DNA of 64,000 bases, from positions 1 to 64,000 of the forward strand of contig NZ_JAFEWE010000001.1 in NCBI RefSeq assembly GCF_017355785.1, read 5' to 3'. The notes under the pieces are model-generated. The model searched no databases. It had not been told where the DNA came from and was given only the letters and a program-made list of their open reading frames with translations. The translations under genes and the position numbers were made by a program. Origin of the DNA: Desertivirga arenae (GTDB lineage Bacteria; Bacteroidota; Bacteroidia; Sphingobacteriales; Sphingobacteriaceae). Each line of letters starts with the position of its first letter. The first letter of the stretch is position 1. Shown here piece after piece: positions 49,073 to 57,865 of this stretch.

Positions 49073-50209
49073 ATGGAGAACCTATTGAATACCATTCCGG
49101 AAGCAATTGAAGATGTAAAAGCAGGGAAACTGATCATTATTGTGGATGATGATGACCGCGAAAACGAAGGCGACTTCATGGTAGCGGCCCGCTTTGCCAG
49201 TCCTGAAGTTGTTAATTTCATGGCTACCCATGGTAAAGGCCTGATCTGTGTTCCTTTAACCGAGGACCGTTGTGATGAATTACAGCTGGATCTGATGGTG
49301 GGTAAAAATACTGCTACCCATGAAACCAACTTTACCATCTCCGTTGATCTGATCGGGAAGGGTTGTACAACCGGGATCTCTGCTTCCGACAGGTCTAAAA
49401 CAATTCAAGCACTTATAGATCCAGAGACTCGTCCTGCTGAATTGGGAAAGCCTGGTCATATTTTCCCTTTGCGTTCCAAGGATGGTGGAGTTCTCCGCAG
49501 AGCGGGCCACACGGAAGCCGCCACAGATCTGGCACTTTTGGCCGGATTAGAACCAGCAGGAGTGATTGTTGAGATCATGAAAGAAGACGGTGAGATGGCT
49601 CGTCTCCCTGATCTGCTCAAAATCGCTGCCGACCTAAATATTAAGATCATCTCCATAAAAGATCTGATCGAATATCGCTTACAGCATGAAACCCTGATCA
49701 AAAAGGAAGTGGCTGTAAAAATGCCGACCGCCTGGGGTGATTTTGATCTGGTTGCCTATACACAAACAGATAACGGGACTCATCATCTTGCCTTAGTAAA
49801 GGGAGAATGGAAACCTGAAGAACCAGTGCTTGTAAGGGTGCATCGTTCTTGTATAGTAGGGGATATTTTTGGTTCCTGCCTTTGCAACTGCAGCCAGTTA
49901 CTTCACAAATCCATGGAAATAATTGATCAGGAAGGGAAAGGTGTTGTAGTTTATATGAATCAGGAAAGCATCGGAGGAGCCCTGATCAACAAGCTGTACA
50001 ATTACATCGGTGCGGAGAACGGGATTCAGGTGAAACCAGGAGCAAAGAAACAACAGATTGATCAACGCGACTACGGAGTAGGAGCTCAGATCCTGAGAAG
50101 TTTGGGTGTCTCAAAAATGCGTTTACTTTCAGACAATCCTAAGAAGCGGGCAGGTCTGAGCGGATATGGGATTGAGATTACAGATGTAGAGCCGATCTTA
50201 AAACGCTGA
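49073..50209 (+). CDS. ribBA: RibBA-type protein: DHBP synthase with divergent GTP cyclohydrolase II half
   Basis: The product has 378 residues. Residues about 5-200 are 3,4-dihydroxy-2-butanone 4-phosphate synthase with all signatures (DDDDRENEGDFMVAARF, GISASDRSKTIQALID, LRRAGHTEAATDLALLAG). The second half follows the GTP cyclohydrolase II fold (LVRVHRSCIVGDIFG, QRDYGVGAQILRSLGVSKMR) and keeps cysteines for zinc (SCLCNC). The EGRGIGL motif with the catalytic Arg reads ESIGGAL, the RCDCG block reads LCNCS, and the DTxxAN..LGF block is replaced by PGAKKQQID. The first half should supply riboflavin's four-carbon unit; the second may be inactive. Confidence 0.88.
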   Translation: MENLLNTIPEAIEDVKAGKLIIIVDDDDRENEGDFMVAARFASPEVVNFMATHGKGLICVPLTEDRCDELQLDLMVGKNTATHETNFTISVDLIGKGCTTGISASDRSKTIQALIDPETRPAELGKPGHIFPLRSKDGGVLRRAGHTEAATDLALLAGLEPAGVIVEIMKEDGEMARLPDLLKIAADLNIKIISIKDLIEYRLQHETLIKKEVAVKMPTAWGDFDLVAYTQTDNGTHHLALVKGEWKPEEPVLVRVHRSCIVGDIFGSCLCNCSQLLHKSMEIIDQEGKGVVVYMNQESIGGALINKLYNYIGAENGIQVKPGAKKQQIDQRDYGVGAQILRSLGVSKMRLLSDNPKKRAGLSGYGIEITDVEPILKR

Positions 50210-50234
50210 TCATCCTGCCCGGGCTAAAATAGAC

Positions 50235-50261
50235 TTTGCAGACCTTCCTGTGGTCTGCAAA
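50235..50261. terminator. Convergent terminator between ribBA and GH115
   Basis: TTTGCAGACC (50235-50244) pairs perfectly with GGTCTGCAAA (50252-50261) around a 7-base loop. It lies between the ends of two converging genes and may serve both; the T tract is short. Confidence 0.65.
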
Positions 50262-50271
50262 TTAAATCCTC

Positions 50272-53208
50272 CTATTTATTCTTCTTTCCTATATAAGTTT
50301 GCTCTACCGCGCTATACGGACTTTTACGCCCATCTAAGCTTATATATATGCGGTCAAAAATAACTCCGGGGTCTATCATATAAACCCTTAGTTTATGTTT
50401 TCCCGCTGCAAGATTGGGTAAGACCAATGATTTTACAGCATTGTTGCGCAACACATTCTCTTTCCACTCTTCGCTTCTGCCTACCGTTTTAAAATTCAAA
50501 ACCTTTACCGGCCCCTCATCTACTTTTACTGCGTATCTCATCTGGTATTGATTGTTCAAAGGATGCGTAGGAATGGTATGAAAGTAAAATTTGGCGGGAC
50601 CTGAGTTTAAGTTATAGAAATCAAATTCAAGTGCCGCGCTTTTAAGGACCGGCTGTTCTCCTGTATCCACTTTTGCATCAAGAGGCAGGGCTTCGACCCA
50701 ATTCCTGCCAGCTGAAGCCGTTGGGAGGATTGTCCATTTCCTGCCTGAACGCTCCTGTGCATTAGTATAGTTAGCAGCATCTATTGCGATGTAGCCATCA
50801 GATTCAATAAAGCCTTCATAGTTTTCAAGCGCAGACAACCGGCGATTATCCCCAGTGACCTTAATCCTATATTCCTTACCAGGCGCTTTAACATTCACTT
50901 CTCCGGTAAGCAGCTGTTCTGGTGCTTTTGTCCAATCAATATCTACCCATAACCTCTCTTCTGTGAACGAATTTCTGGAAGATAAAAGGCCCTTGGTTCT
51001 ACTTACCCGGATCCATTTTGCAGAGGGTTCTACCTGGTAAGACAGGCTTGAATCAGCGCTGAGATATACGTCTATAAAGTATCGTTTTTTTAAATACCGG
51101 TTAAAAGCAGGTAATTCCTGGGTTTCTGGTACATCAACAAGTGCAGAGTCTTTAAGTCCTTCCACCCGTGCGATAAACAATGAAGACCCCTGAGCCTTTA
51201 CGGCGTTAAAAGCTGGCAGCTGATAAACGGGAAGCTCTCTTGGTTTCATTGACATCATCCATTTCCATTTCCCATTTGCCAAAGAATTATTATAATAATC
51301 GGTAGCCTTTACTATTTCATCGTAACTTTTGCGTGCAAGATCAACGTAGTTTTGAGCAGAGGCCCGACCCTGTAGTGCATATAACCAGGCCTTGTCCCGA
51401 TATAAGAACTTCTTGTTCATATTTGCAGCACCTTTTACGGGATACTCTACCAGCTCGTAATAAGCATCCTGCAGAGACGCACTTATTTTCGGTTTTAGCA
51501 AGGCAACGCTTTTCTCCAAGGCTTCATACTGCCCTATCCTTTTTTCTGCTTCGTCACCATACCTATGGTGGACATAGGCTGTGTAATTAACCGGAGTAGT
51601 TGGTTCAGTTCTGCTCCAGCCCATAAACTCGGGACGCCTTTCAAAGGCAAGTTTATAATATCCTGATAGTATCCCTGCAATTTCCTTTGCATTTGCGGTT
51701 CCGAAAATACTTCCGGCCCAAGTTTCCGAATGCTTTGCGACATAACCAGCAGACATAAAGGGATCAACATTATAGGCCATATCCAAAAACAGCTGCATGT
51801 TATATTCAGCAGGCTTAATATCGCCGATGTTAAGCACCCAGATCTTTCGGGCATCCATAATGTAGGCCTTTGTCATTTCCTCACGCATTAAGGCTGGATT
51901 AGTGCTAGATAACCATAGATAATCATGAGGCCTACCCCAATAAGAAGCGTGATAATATACACCAGCGCCGCCCTTTCTTTTCCTTTCCGCAGGAGTACCC
52001 AGTCGCTGAATATATCCATAATTATCATCCGGCCAGTTCAGGATGATGTCCTCGGGAACCTTTAGTCCCGCCTCATAAACGTCAAGGACTTCCTTATAAA
52101 TAGAAAAAGTTTGAGGTACTTTTTCTATATCCTGGTGGATATGTGTTGAAAGTAACTCACGCTGATCAGCAAATATCTGCTCCAGCAAGGGGACTGTTTC
52201 CTGAACTGTCTTTACCCCTTCCATCCCACTATCATGTACTCCTCGCATTCCCATAGTATAGATGACATTATTACCCTTGCTCTCTTTGATCCGGTCTTCC
52301 CAATAGCGTAGAACATTAGCCTTATTAGTTTTATAATTAAAAGCTCCGGAGGTTTTCGCGTTCCACTCGTCAACATTATTCCTTAGCATGGGCTCAGCAT
52401 GGGATGAGCTGACCACTATTTCATAATCGGCGGCAATCTCTTTATTCTGTGGATAGTGATAATAAGCTTTCGTACTTTCATGCATCGCCGGCCAGATCAA
52501 ATTGGCCTTTAATCTCAGAAGTAATTCAAAGATCTGTGCATAGGTTTTAGGGCCAATATCTTTTACTCCCTGCGACTCATAATTCTTCGCGGCCCAGGGC
52601 TGAAGCCCCCAGTCTTCGTCGTTCAAAAAGATCCCTCTAAACTTTACGCTCGGTTCCTTAGATATATAATCTTCAATTTCCAGCGAGAGATCAGGCTGCT
52701 TAACAGGATGTGCATCAGCCCACCAGTACCAGGGACTCACTCCTATTTTTTCTGAGATACCAAATACTCCATATGCCGTTCCTCTTAAATCACTTCCTGC
52801 AATCAGCAGAGCGTTAAGGATCTTTGAATTAGGTTTCCTGATCACTTTATAGCCGAAGCACTCCCACTTATTAATTAAGCTTTTCGCCAGATTTTTGTCG
52901 AAAGATCGTATTAAAGAAGATTGAATGGTACCAATGATTATAACATTTCCCTGAGCTGTACTGAGATTTGTGGAGACCCCCGGCAAATACCCCGTTACTC
53001 TTTCGATATCTTTGGCCAGCAAGTTTGCCGCGATCGAATCAAGCTTCCTATCCTCTACTGCATAGACAATAGAGACTTTAGTTTCGGGTGTAACAAGTTT
53101 AAATACACCAGCCTTAACATGGCTAACTAATAAAAATAATAATGACAAAAGTGAAAGGGAAAACCTTATTGGGGCAGGCTTAAATCGAAGAGTTAACGTA
53201 TTTAACAT
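50272..53208 (-). CDS. Glycoside hydrolase family 115, alpha-glucuronidase-like
   Basis: The chosen ATG at 53208 gives 978 residues and a signal peptide (RFSLSLLSLLFLLVSHVKAG); an ATG nine codons upstream is possible. Family marks are IAANLLAKDIERVTGYLPGV, LRGTAYGVFGISEKIGVSPW with YWWADAHPVK, RGIFLNDEDWGLQPWAAKNY, LLRLKANLIWPAMHESTKAY, and LNWPDDNYGYIQRLG. GH115 enzymes remove 4-O-methyl-glucuronic acid from xylan. The C-terminal 300 residues are beta-rich accessory domains. With the esterases and CE8 enzyme nearby it suggests growth on plant cell wall. Confidence 0.9.
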   Translation of the reverse strand: MLNTLTLRFKPAPIRFSLSLLSLLFLLVSHVKAGVFKLVTPETKVSIVYAVEDRKLDSIAANLLAKDIERVTGYLPGVSTNLSTAQGNVIIIGTIQSSLIRSFDKNLAKSLINKWECFGYKVIRKPNSKILNALLIAGSDLRGTAYGVFGISEKIGVSPWYWWADAHPVKQPDLSLEIEDYISKEPSVKFRGIFLNDEDWGLQPWAAKNYESQGVKDIGPKTYAQIFELLLRLKANLIWPAMHESTKAYYHYPQNKEIAADYEIVVSSSHAEPMLRNNVDEWNAKTSGAFNYKTNKANVLRYWEDRIKESKGNNVIYTMGMRGVHDSGMEGVKTVQETVPLLEQIFADQRELLSTHIHQDIEKVPQTFSIYKEVLDVYEAGLKVPEDIILNWPDDNYGYIQRLGTPAERKRKGGAGVYYHASYWGRPHDYLWLSSTNPALMREEMTKAYIMDARKIWVLNIGDIKPAEYNMQLFLDMAYNVDPFMSAGYVAKHSETWAGSIFGTANAKEIAGILSGYYKLAFERRPEFMGWSRTEPTTPVNYTAYVHHRYGDEAEKRIGQYEALEKSVALLKPKISASLQDAYYELVEYPVKGAANMNKKFLYRDKAWLYALQGRASAQNYVDLARKSYDEIVKATDYYNNSLANGKWKWMMSMKPRELPVYQLPAFNAVKAQGSSLFIARVEGLKDSALVDVPETQELPAFNRYLKKRYFIDVYLSADSSLSYQVEPSAKWIRVSRTKGLLSSRNSFTEERLWVDIDWTKAPEQLLTGEVNVKAPGKEYRIKVTGDNRRLSALENYEGFIESDGYIAIDAANYTNAQERSGRKWTILPTASAGRNWVEALPLDAKVDTGEQPVLKSAALEFDFYNLNSGPAKFYFHTIPTHPLNNQYQMRYAVKVDEGPVKVLNFKTVGRSEEWKENVLRNNAVKSLVLPNLAAGKHKLRVYMIDPGVIFDRIYISLDGRKSPYSAVEQTYIGKKNK

Positions 53209-53486
53209 AATTAGCAATATAAGAAAGAACATCAATCAGACGATGCTCATTTAATTGGTTATATCGAAGGCGAATATAAAGGTATTGCAGGCAAGAAAAG
53301 CCAATAGGAACAGTTGATTTGTAAAAAAGGTAATATCGTAGAGACCCGCGTTTTATACAGTTCTAAGCGGGATTAACCAGTCGGCTGTCTTAAAAAAGAT
53401 ACACTTCTTACCTGATTTTACGCTTTAATACCTTAAATTCTGGATGGCACAGAATTGGTAATACTCCTGTCATAAAAACAAAGACT

Positions 53487-53648
53487 ATGGACATTACCCT
53501 TAATATCACCGATTCATTAACTAAAGAGTTTGACCAAGAATTAAGAGAGATCCTTATTCAAGATCTAAAGAGATTTAAAGCCGAAAAAGGCCAATTCCTA
53601 AGCAACAACCAGGCAAGCACCCAGGATAATGACCTACTGGTAGCCTGA
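53487..53648 (+). CDS. Small hypothetical protein
   Basis: A 53-residue frame starts MDITLNITDSLTKEFDQELR and continues EILIQDLKRFKAEKGQFLSN to NDLLVA. The middle is an amphipathic helix with regularly spaced hydrophobic residues. It is followed 40 bases later by a perfect 11-bp terminator hairpin, supporting a real transcript. It resembles short Bacteroidota orphan proteins but no family was recognised. Confidence 0.5.
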   Translation: MDITLNITDSLTKEFDQELREILIQDLKRFKAEKGQFLSNNQASTQDNDLLVA

Positions 53649-53687
53649 TCTATATATATACATTTCATATTAATCATTCTAACACAT

Positions 53688-53722
53688 AAAAAGAGCTTGG
53701 CCAATGCTAAAGCTCTTTTTTT
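53688..53722. terminator. Bidirectional terminator
   Basis: AAAAAGAGCTT (53688-53698) and AAGCTCTTTTT (53710-53720) form a perfect stem with T tracts on both strands. It separates the small gene at 53487 and the 2H phosphoesterase gene. Confidence 0.9.
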
Positions 53723-53734
53723 ATGCAGGTAGTT

Positions 53735-54241
53735 CTATTTCCAGTCTTTCCAGGGATACTCCTTTTTCAATTTCCAGGGCCCTCCCAGATACTCCCAAAG
53801 TGCTAAGCCTGTTGAAGGAACTTTACGGTCTTCAAACCTATCCAGGAACTCGTTCATACAAACCCTTGCCTGCTCGGGAGAGACCTTATTTTGGATGGTA
53901 ATATGAGGTCGTAATTTCTGTCTGTCTTGATTTGTAAGATACATCCACCATTTTTTTTGCAAGGAAGCGTGCAGGTTTTCAAGCTCGGCACTTTGCATCT
54001 TCACAGCAAAGCCCATCCCCAGAAACATCAGCCCACTTGTTTCGAGCATGAACGTATTCTGTTCTAAGGTGTAGTTTGATAGGTCCTCATCTATGATCTT
54101 TATATCGGGAAGGTGATGAAACAAGGTTAGATGAGCTTTGAGAAAGTTCTTTTCTACCGGGAAATATTCATCACGTAAGGACGTAAAGTAAGCAGAGGGT
54201 TCTTCCTCCAGGATTAATGTTAAAATTAAGGGAACAGACAT
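53735..54241 (-). CDS. 2'-5' RNA ligase-like (2H phosphoesterase)
   Basis: The product has 168 residues. Two HxT motifs define the 2H phosphoesterase fold: AHLTLFHHLP near residue 38 and RPHITIQNKV near residue 125. PLILTLILEEEPSAYFTSLR begins the first strand. Relatives act on 2',3'-cyclic or 2'-5' linked phosphates of RNA ends. The cytoplasmic location is inferred from the absence of a signal. It begins 3 bases after the M23 peptidase gene's stop. Confidence 0.85.
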   Translation of the reverse strand: MSVPLILTLILEEEPSAYFTSLRDEYFPVEKNFLKAHLTLFHHLPDIKIIDEDLSNYTLEQNTFMLETSGLMFLGMGFAVKMQSAELENLHASLQKKWWMYLTNQDRQKLRPHITIQNKVSPEQARVCMNEFLDRFEDRKVPSTGLALWEYLGGPWKLKKEYPWKDWK

Positions 54242-54244
54242 TCT

Positions 54245-55576
54245 CTAATCTACACTGATCCAACCATGGTTGTTTTCTGAAGATATGAAGTAGAAATCAT
54301 TGAACTTGCCTAAAACGTTTACCGTTGCCCCTGTAGATAAAAGGATCTTTCTTGGAGCCTCCGCCTTCGGATTATCCAGCAAGGCTACTTCCTTTTCAAT
54401 TTTCATACGTCGTAAAGGTTCAGAAAGGGGAGTAAGCGAGGTGCCTGAAATAAACCCTTCCCTCCCGTCGGGAAGACCTACCTTATACCAACCGGCCGAA
54501 GCAGCTAAAACCTGCACTAAGGTGTTTTTACTCAACTGATCAAACAACTGCCCTTTGGAAGTTCCGGGACTTTCACGAAAAGCAGTTTTTGCAGCGTTTG
54601 TTCTCAATGACTTGCCTATGTTCGACACAGGCACAGTAACAGGAGAAGGTTTTTTATCAACAGGCCTAACGAAATTTACCGGGTCTATTGCACCGCCAAA
54701 AGTGTAAATACCGAAATGCAGGTGAGGGGCTGTATGAATCGCATTTCCGGTATTGCCAACGAGGCCAATAGTGTCTCCCAACTTTACCCTTTGCCCGTCT
54801 TTTACCAGTTGCTCATCCAGATGTGCATAATACAAATTGAAATTTTTGTTCTCAGGACGCAGAAAGACAACCTTCCCTCCCAACCTGTTCTCTTCCACGC
54901 GACTAACTACCCCGTCCGCTGCAGCCAGGGCGGGAGTCCTTTTCTTTGCGAATATATCGATACCTTCATGTCTCCTGTTTCCTCCGTCGCGGTCGTCTCC
55001 CCAAAAACTTCCTATATTTCCTTTTTCTACAGGAAATGCCAGAGAGGGTCCGGAAGCGATTGTTAAAGTATATTCTCCGGATACAAGAAGCTCAGGCTGT
55101 AATCGTAAAAGGTAAGTGCCCTCATCTTCAATATCATAAGAAAAAGGGGCAGCATTGGTATCGGCATAAGCAACAAGCTTTTTATTTTGATTATTCTTTA
55201 CCTCCCACAGATCCACATACACCGTAAAATTGGTCGATGGCTTTTTAAGAAGGCTCACTGATATCCTTTCACCCCTCTTTGTCTCGAACTTCAAAGAGAC
55301 CGCCCGTGGCTTTTCAGCCGGAAAGTAGCCTGCTTCCTTATAGGGAATGGTTACTAGCAATGGCTTCTCCAAACTTTCCTCGGCCTGCTGCAGCCAAAGC
55401 TTTCCCAATACGGTTTGCTTAAGTCCGGCGTCTGCAAGTTTTTGTCCATACTGTTCGTGAGGACTTTTCTTTCCGAATATTCCTGAGGGACCTGTAACGG
55501 AACAAGAACCAAGAAAAAAAATTAAAAAAAGTACGGAAGATATAAGAGGAAGAGCATTGATCCTAAAGTTTTTCAT
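54245..55576 (-). CDS. M23 family peptidase lipoprotein with SH3 domains
   Basis: The ATG at 55576 gives a lipoprotein signal (LISSVLFLIFFLGSC) and 443 residues. The LytM/M23 domain has its zinc ligands in RRHEGIDIFA (His and Asp) and APHLHFGIY (second HxH), with PVEKGNIGSFWGDDRDGGNR before it. A beta-rich pre-domain of about 150 residues comes first, and two SH3-like units (LVQVLAASAGWYKVGLPDGR and SSENNHGWISVD) close the protein. It is predicted to cut or bind peptidoglycan cross-bridges from the inner face of the outer membrane. Confidence 0.92.
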   Translation of the reverse strand: MKNFRINALPLISSVLFLIFFLGSCSVTGPSGIFGKKSPHEQYGQKLADAGLKQTVLGKLWLQQAEESLEKPLLVTIPYKEAGYFPAEKPRAVSLKFETKRGERISVSLLKKPSTNFTVYVDLWEVKNNQNKKLVAYADTNAAPFSYDIEDEGTYLLRLQPELLVSGEYTLTIASGPSLAFPVEKGNIGSFWGDDRDGGNRRHEGIDIFAKKRTPALAAADGVVSRVEENRLGGKVVFLRPENKNFNLYYAHLDEQLVKDGQRVKLGDTIGLVGNTGNAIHTAPHLHFGIYTFGGAIDPVNFVRPVDKKPSPVTVPVSNIGKSLRTNAAKTAFRESPGTSKGQLFDQLSKNTLVQVLAASAGWYKVGLPDGREGFISGTSLTPLSEPLRRMKIEKEVALLDNPKAEAPRKILLSTGATVNVLGKFNDFYFISSENNHGWISVD

Positions 55577-55755
55577 AGCACTTATATTCAATATATTAAT
55601 GAAAATATTGCTTCTATTAAACCAGGAAATGAAAGGATTATTTTAGTGAAAGGTTCTTTTATTTTTTGACGAGATGCAAGTTAGGTACCTACGACAGGAC
55701 GATTCTCTGTAATGTTCATGGGCGGCTCACTACAGAGAATACCTCCTTGCCTTGG

Positions 55756-55947
55756 CTAGCAAACGTTAATGTTCCATGTCATCCCGTTTGCACCTTTTAT
55801 TTGCTGGGCAACTAACACAACTTTATTCTCGCCGAATGAAAGTTCTTTAGAATACACTGATTGCATTGATGTCTTTGCATCAGGAAGCTCCCTCAAAAAA
55901 AGGTTGATGTTCGAATTTAAATCGTAAGGGTTAGTTTTCTTTGGCAT
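55756..55947 (-). CDS. Small hypothetical protein
   Basis: The ATG at 55947 (MPKKTNPYDLNSNINLFLRE) gives 63 residues; the longer frame adds an unrelated hydrophobic start. It continues LPDAKTSMQSVYSKELSFGE and ends with a C-terminal NGMTWNINVC. The closing cysteine and the absence of other features leave its role unknown. Confidence 0.45.
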   Translation of the reverse strand: MPKKTNPYDLNSNINLFLRELPDAKTSMQSVYSKELSFGENKVVLVAQQIKGANGMTWNINVC

Positions 55948-56094
55948 GTTGATTTGAATTGGTAAGAAAAGCAACAGAGAATGCCCCCGGATGTTTTGCA
56001 CCGATATCACTTTTCATTCAAACCACTCTATTACAGTTGAATATAATTAAATCACCAAAAAACACTATGAGCAATTCAAATAACTGAGGATTGT

Positions 56095-56136
56095 GCTATC
56101 AGCCAGAAGCAACACTTCTGCCTGATAGCTTTTTTT
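56095..56136 (+). terminator. Strong plus-strand terminator without an obvious gene
   Basis: GCTATCAG (56095-56102) pairs with CTGATAGC (56122-56129), and CAGAAG (56104-56109) with CTTCTG (56115-56120), followed by TTTTTTT. No plus-strand gene precedes it; the nearest genes on both sides are on the minus strand. It may end a small RNA. Confidence 0.8.
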
Positions 56137-56139
56137 GAA

Positions 56140-56343
56140 TTAATCATAGAACGCTGGAAACTCCTCTTCCTGCATCTCCCTTGTTTCTATCCTATAACCA
56201 CAACGGTCGCACTGAAAAAAATCAGCCACCAGTTTTACCGGCCTTTCCATTACCTGGACATACATTATTTTGCCGTAACACATGTTGCAGGTAAAATCTG
56301 TAGGATTCTCTCTTAAAAAGGTATCGCCGTTCGCTGTAATCAT
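56140..56343 (-). CDS. Small zinc-ribbon-like protein
   Basis: The product has 67 residues with two CxxC pairs, FTCNMCYGK and FFQCDRCGYRI, 24 residues apart, typical of a zinc ribbon. It has no signal and is acidic at the end (MQEEEFPAFYD). Such short ribbons often bind nucleic acid or partner proteins. It stands alone, divergent from the MATE transporter. Confidence 0.65.
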   Translation of the reverse strand: MITANGDTFLRENPTDFTCNMCYGKIMYVQVMERPVKLVADFFQCDRCGYRIETREMQEEEFPAFYD

Positions 56344-56414
56344 TACTCCTCCTTTTAATTTAAACGAGCCTCTGCGAGCAGCCTGTTAAAATTTATGCTT
56401 TTGTTTAATGACAC

Positions 56415-56442
56415 TTGCTTAGCAAAGGCTACAGTATCTTTG
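56415..56442 (+). promoter_or_regulatory. Bacteroidota-type promoter of the MATE gene
   Basis: TTG (56415-56417) and the perfect box TATCTTTG (56435-56442) are 17 bases apart. The transcript would start near 56447, downstream of the first in-frame ATG at 56395, which excludes that ATG as start. Confidence 0.6.
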
Positions 56443-56469
56443 CAAGTTCGATACCAAAATAAAATTACC

Positions 56470-57828
56470 TTGAAGAAAATTTACTCTTTATATAAGGATC
56501 ATTATCGTTCCAACCTCAATCTGGCTCTACCCGTGGTTATCTCACAATTGGGCCATACTTTGGTTCATGTAGCAGATAGTGTGATCGTAGGACACTTTGC
56601 CGGCACTATTCCTCTGGCTGCTGTTTCACTCGTCAATAGCATTTTTACAGTTGTGATGGTGATCGGAATCGGTATTTCTTATGGACTCACCCCCTTGATA
56701 GCACAGGAAAACGGAAGGAAGAATTTTAGGGAATGTGGCAAATTACTGTCTAACAGTTTACTGATCAATGCCGTCACAGCATTACTACTCTTTGCAATAA
56801 TCTATTTTGGACTACTTCTGAGCATCGACTATCTGCATCAGTCGCCCGATGTTGTAAAAGAAGCCAAGCCCTACCTCGGACTTCTCGGAGCGTCTATTAT
56901 CCCGCTGATGATCTTTAACACCTTTAAGCAATTTGCCGAAGGCCTGGGATTTACAAAACAATCGATGGTGATTTCTATTGTCGGAAATATTTTGAATATC
57001 TGCCTTGGGATCATCTTTGTGAAAGGCTTGTTTGGTGTTGAACCTATGGGAGTTCGTGGAGTAGGCTTAAGCACTTTGATCGACCGGACATTAATGGCTT
57101 TAGCTATGGGCTTCTTCATCCTGAAATCCAAATACTTTAAAGAATACCTGAAAAGCTTTAATATCAAACGCATTAGTAATAAAAGAGCTGGAAAAATTTT
57201 AAAAATAGGTGCTCCTGTTGCTATGCAGTATGCTTTTGAAGTAAGCGCATTTAGTGGTGCTGCTATCTTGATGGGTACAATTGGAGTAGTTGAACAAGCA
57301 GCACACCAGATTGCAATAAATCTTGCAGCCATGACTTATATGATGGCCAGTGGATTTTCTGCAGCAGCAACCATTAAAACAGGAACAAACCTTGGAAAGA
57401 AAGATTTTTCAAATATGCGGCTTTCTGCTAATTCAAGCTATCACATTGTATTGCTATTTATGCTTATCAGTGCCATCTTCTTTTCTGTTTTCAGGTCCTA
57501 TCTTCCCTGGATCTACACTTCAGACACCAATGTGATTTCGGTGGCAGCGCAACTACTGTTGCTGGCGGCATTCTTCCAGATCTTTGATGGAGCGCAGGTG
57601 GTAGGACTTGGGATCCTACGGGGATTGGGAGATGTTAATATCCCTACCCTAATTACTTTCCTTGCTTATTGGATTGTTGGATTACCCGTTGCATTTTTTC
57701 TGGGCTTGCATACAAAGTTTGGCGCAAATGGGATTTGGTTCGGTCTGACTCTGGGACTGCTGGTTTCGGCCGTCCTGCTTTACGCACGTTACCACCTCGT
57801 TATGAAGCGGGTAACAGAAGAAAGATAA
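56470..57828 (+). CDS. MATE family efflux transporter
   Basis: The TTG at 56470 (read MKKIYSLYKDHYRSNLNLAL) gives 452 residues, the usual family length, and is downstream of the predicted promoter. Twelve hydrophobic segments are visible in two related halves. The first helix carries LPVVISQLGHTLVHVADSVI with GHFAG, a typical MATE entry, and the second half begins LKIGAPVAMQYAFEVSAFSG. It exports cationic drugs or other organic molecules using sodium or proton gradients. It converges on the Rieske oxidoreductase gene with a shared terminator. Confidence 0.92.
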   Translation: MKKIYSLYKDHYRSNLNLALPVVISQLGHTLVHVADSVIVGHFAGTIPLAAVSLVNSIFTVVMVIGIGISYGLTPLIAQENGRKNFRECGKLLSNSLLINAVTALLLFAIIYFGLLLSIDYLHQSPDVVKEAKPYLGLLGASIIPLMIFNTFKQFAEGLGFTKQSMVISIVGNILNICLGIIFVKGLFGVEPMGVRGVGLSTLIDRTLMALAMGFFILKSKYFKEYLKSFNIKRISNKRAGKILKIGAPVAMQYAFEVSAFSGAAILMGTIGVVEQAAHQIAINLAAMTYMMASGFSAAATIKTGTNLGKKDFSNMRLSANSSYHIVLLFMLISAIFFSVFRSYLPWIYTSDTNVISVAAQLLLLAAFFQIFDGAQVVGLGILRGLGDVNIPTLITFLAYWIVGLPVAFFLGLHTKFGANGIWFGLTLGLLVSAVLLYARYHLVMKRVTEER

Positions 57829-57830
57829 AA

Positions 57831-57856
57831 AGCAGGCAAACGAATGCTTGCCTGCT
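57831..57856. terminator. Convergent terminator
   Basis: AGCAGGCAA (57831-57839) pairs perfectly with TTGCCTGCT (57848-57856) around an 8-base loop, with T-rich sequence on both sides, between two converging genes. Confidence 0.8.
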
Positions 57857-57865
57857 ATATTTATA

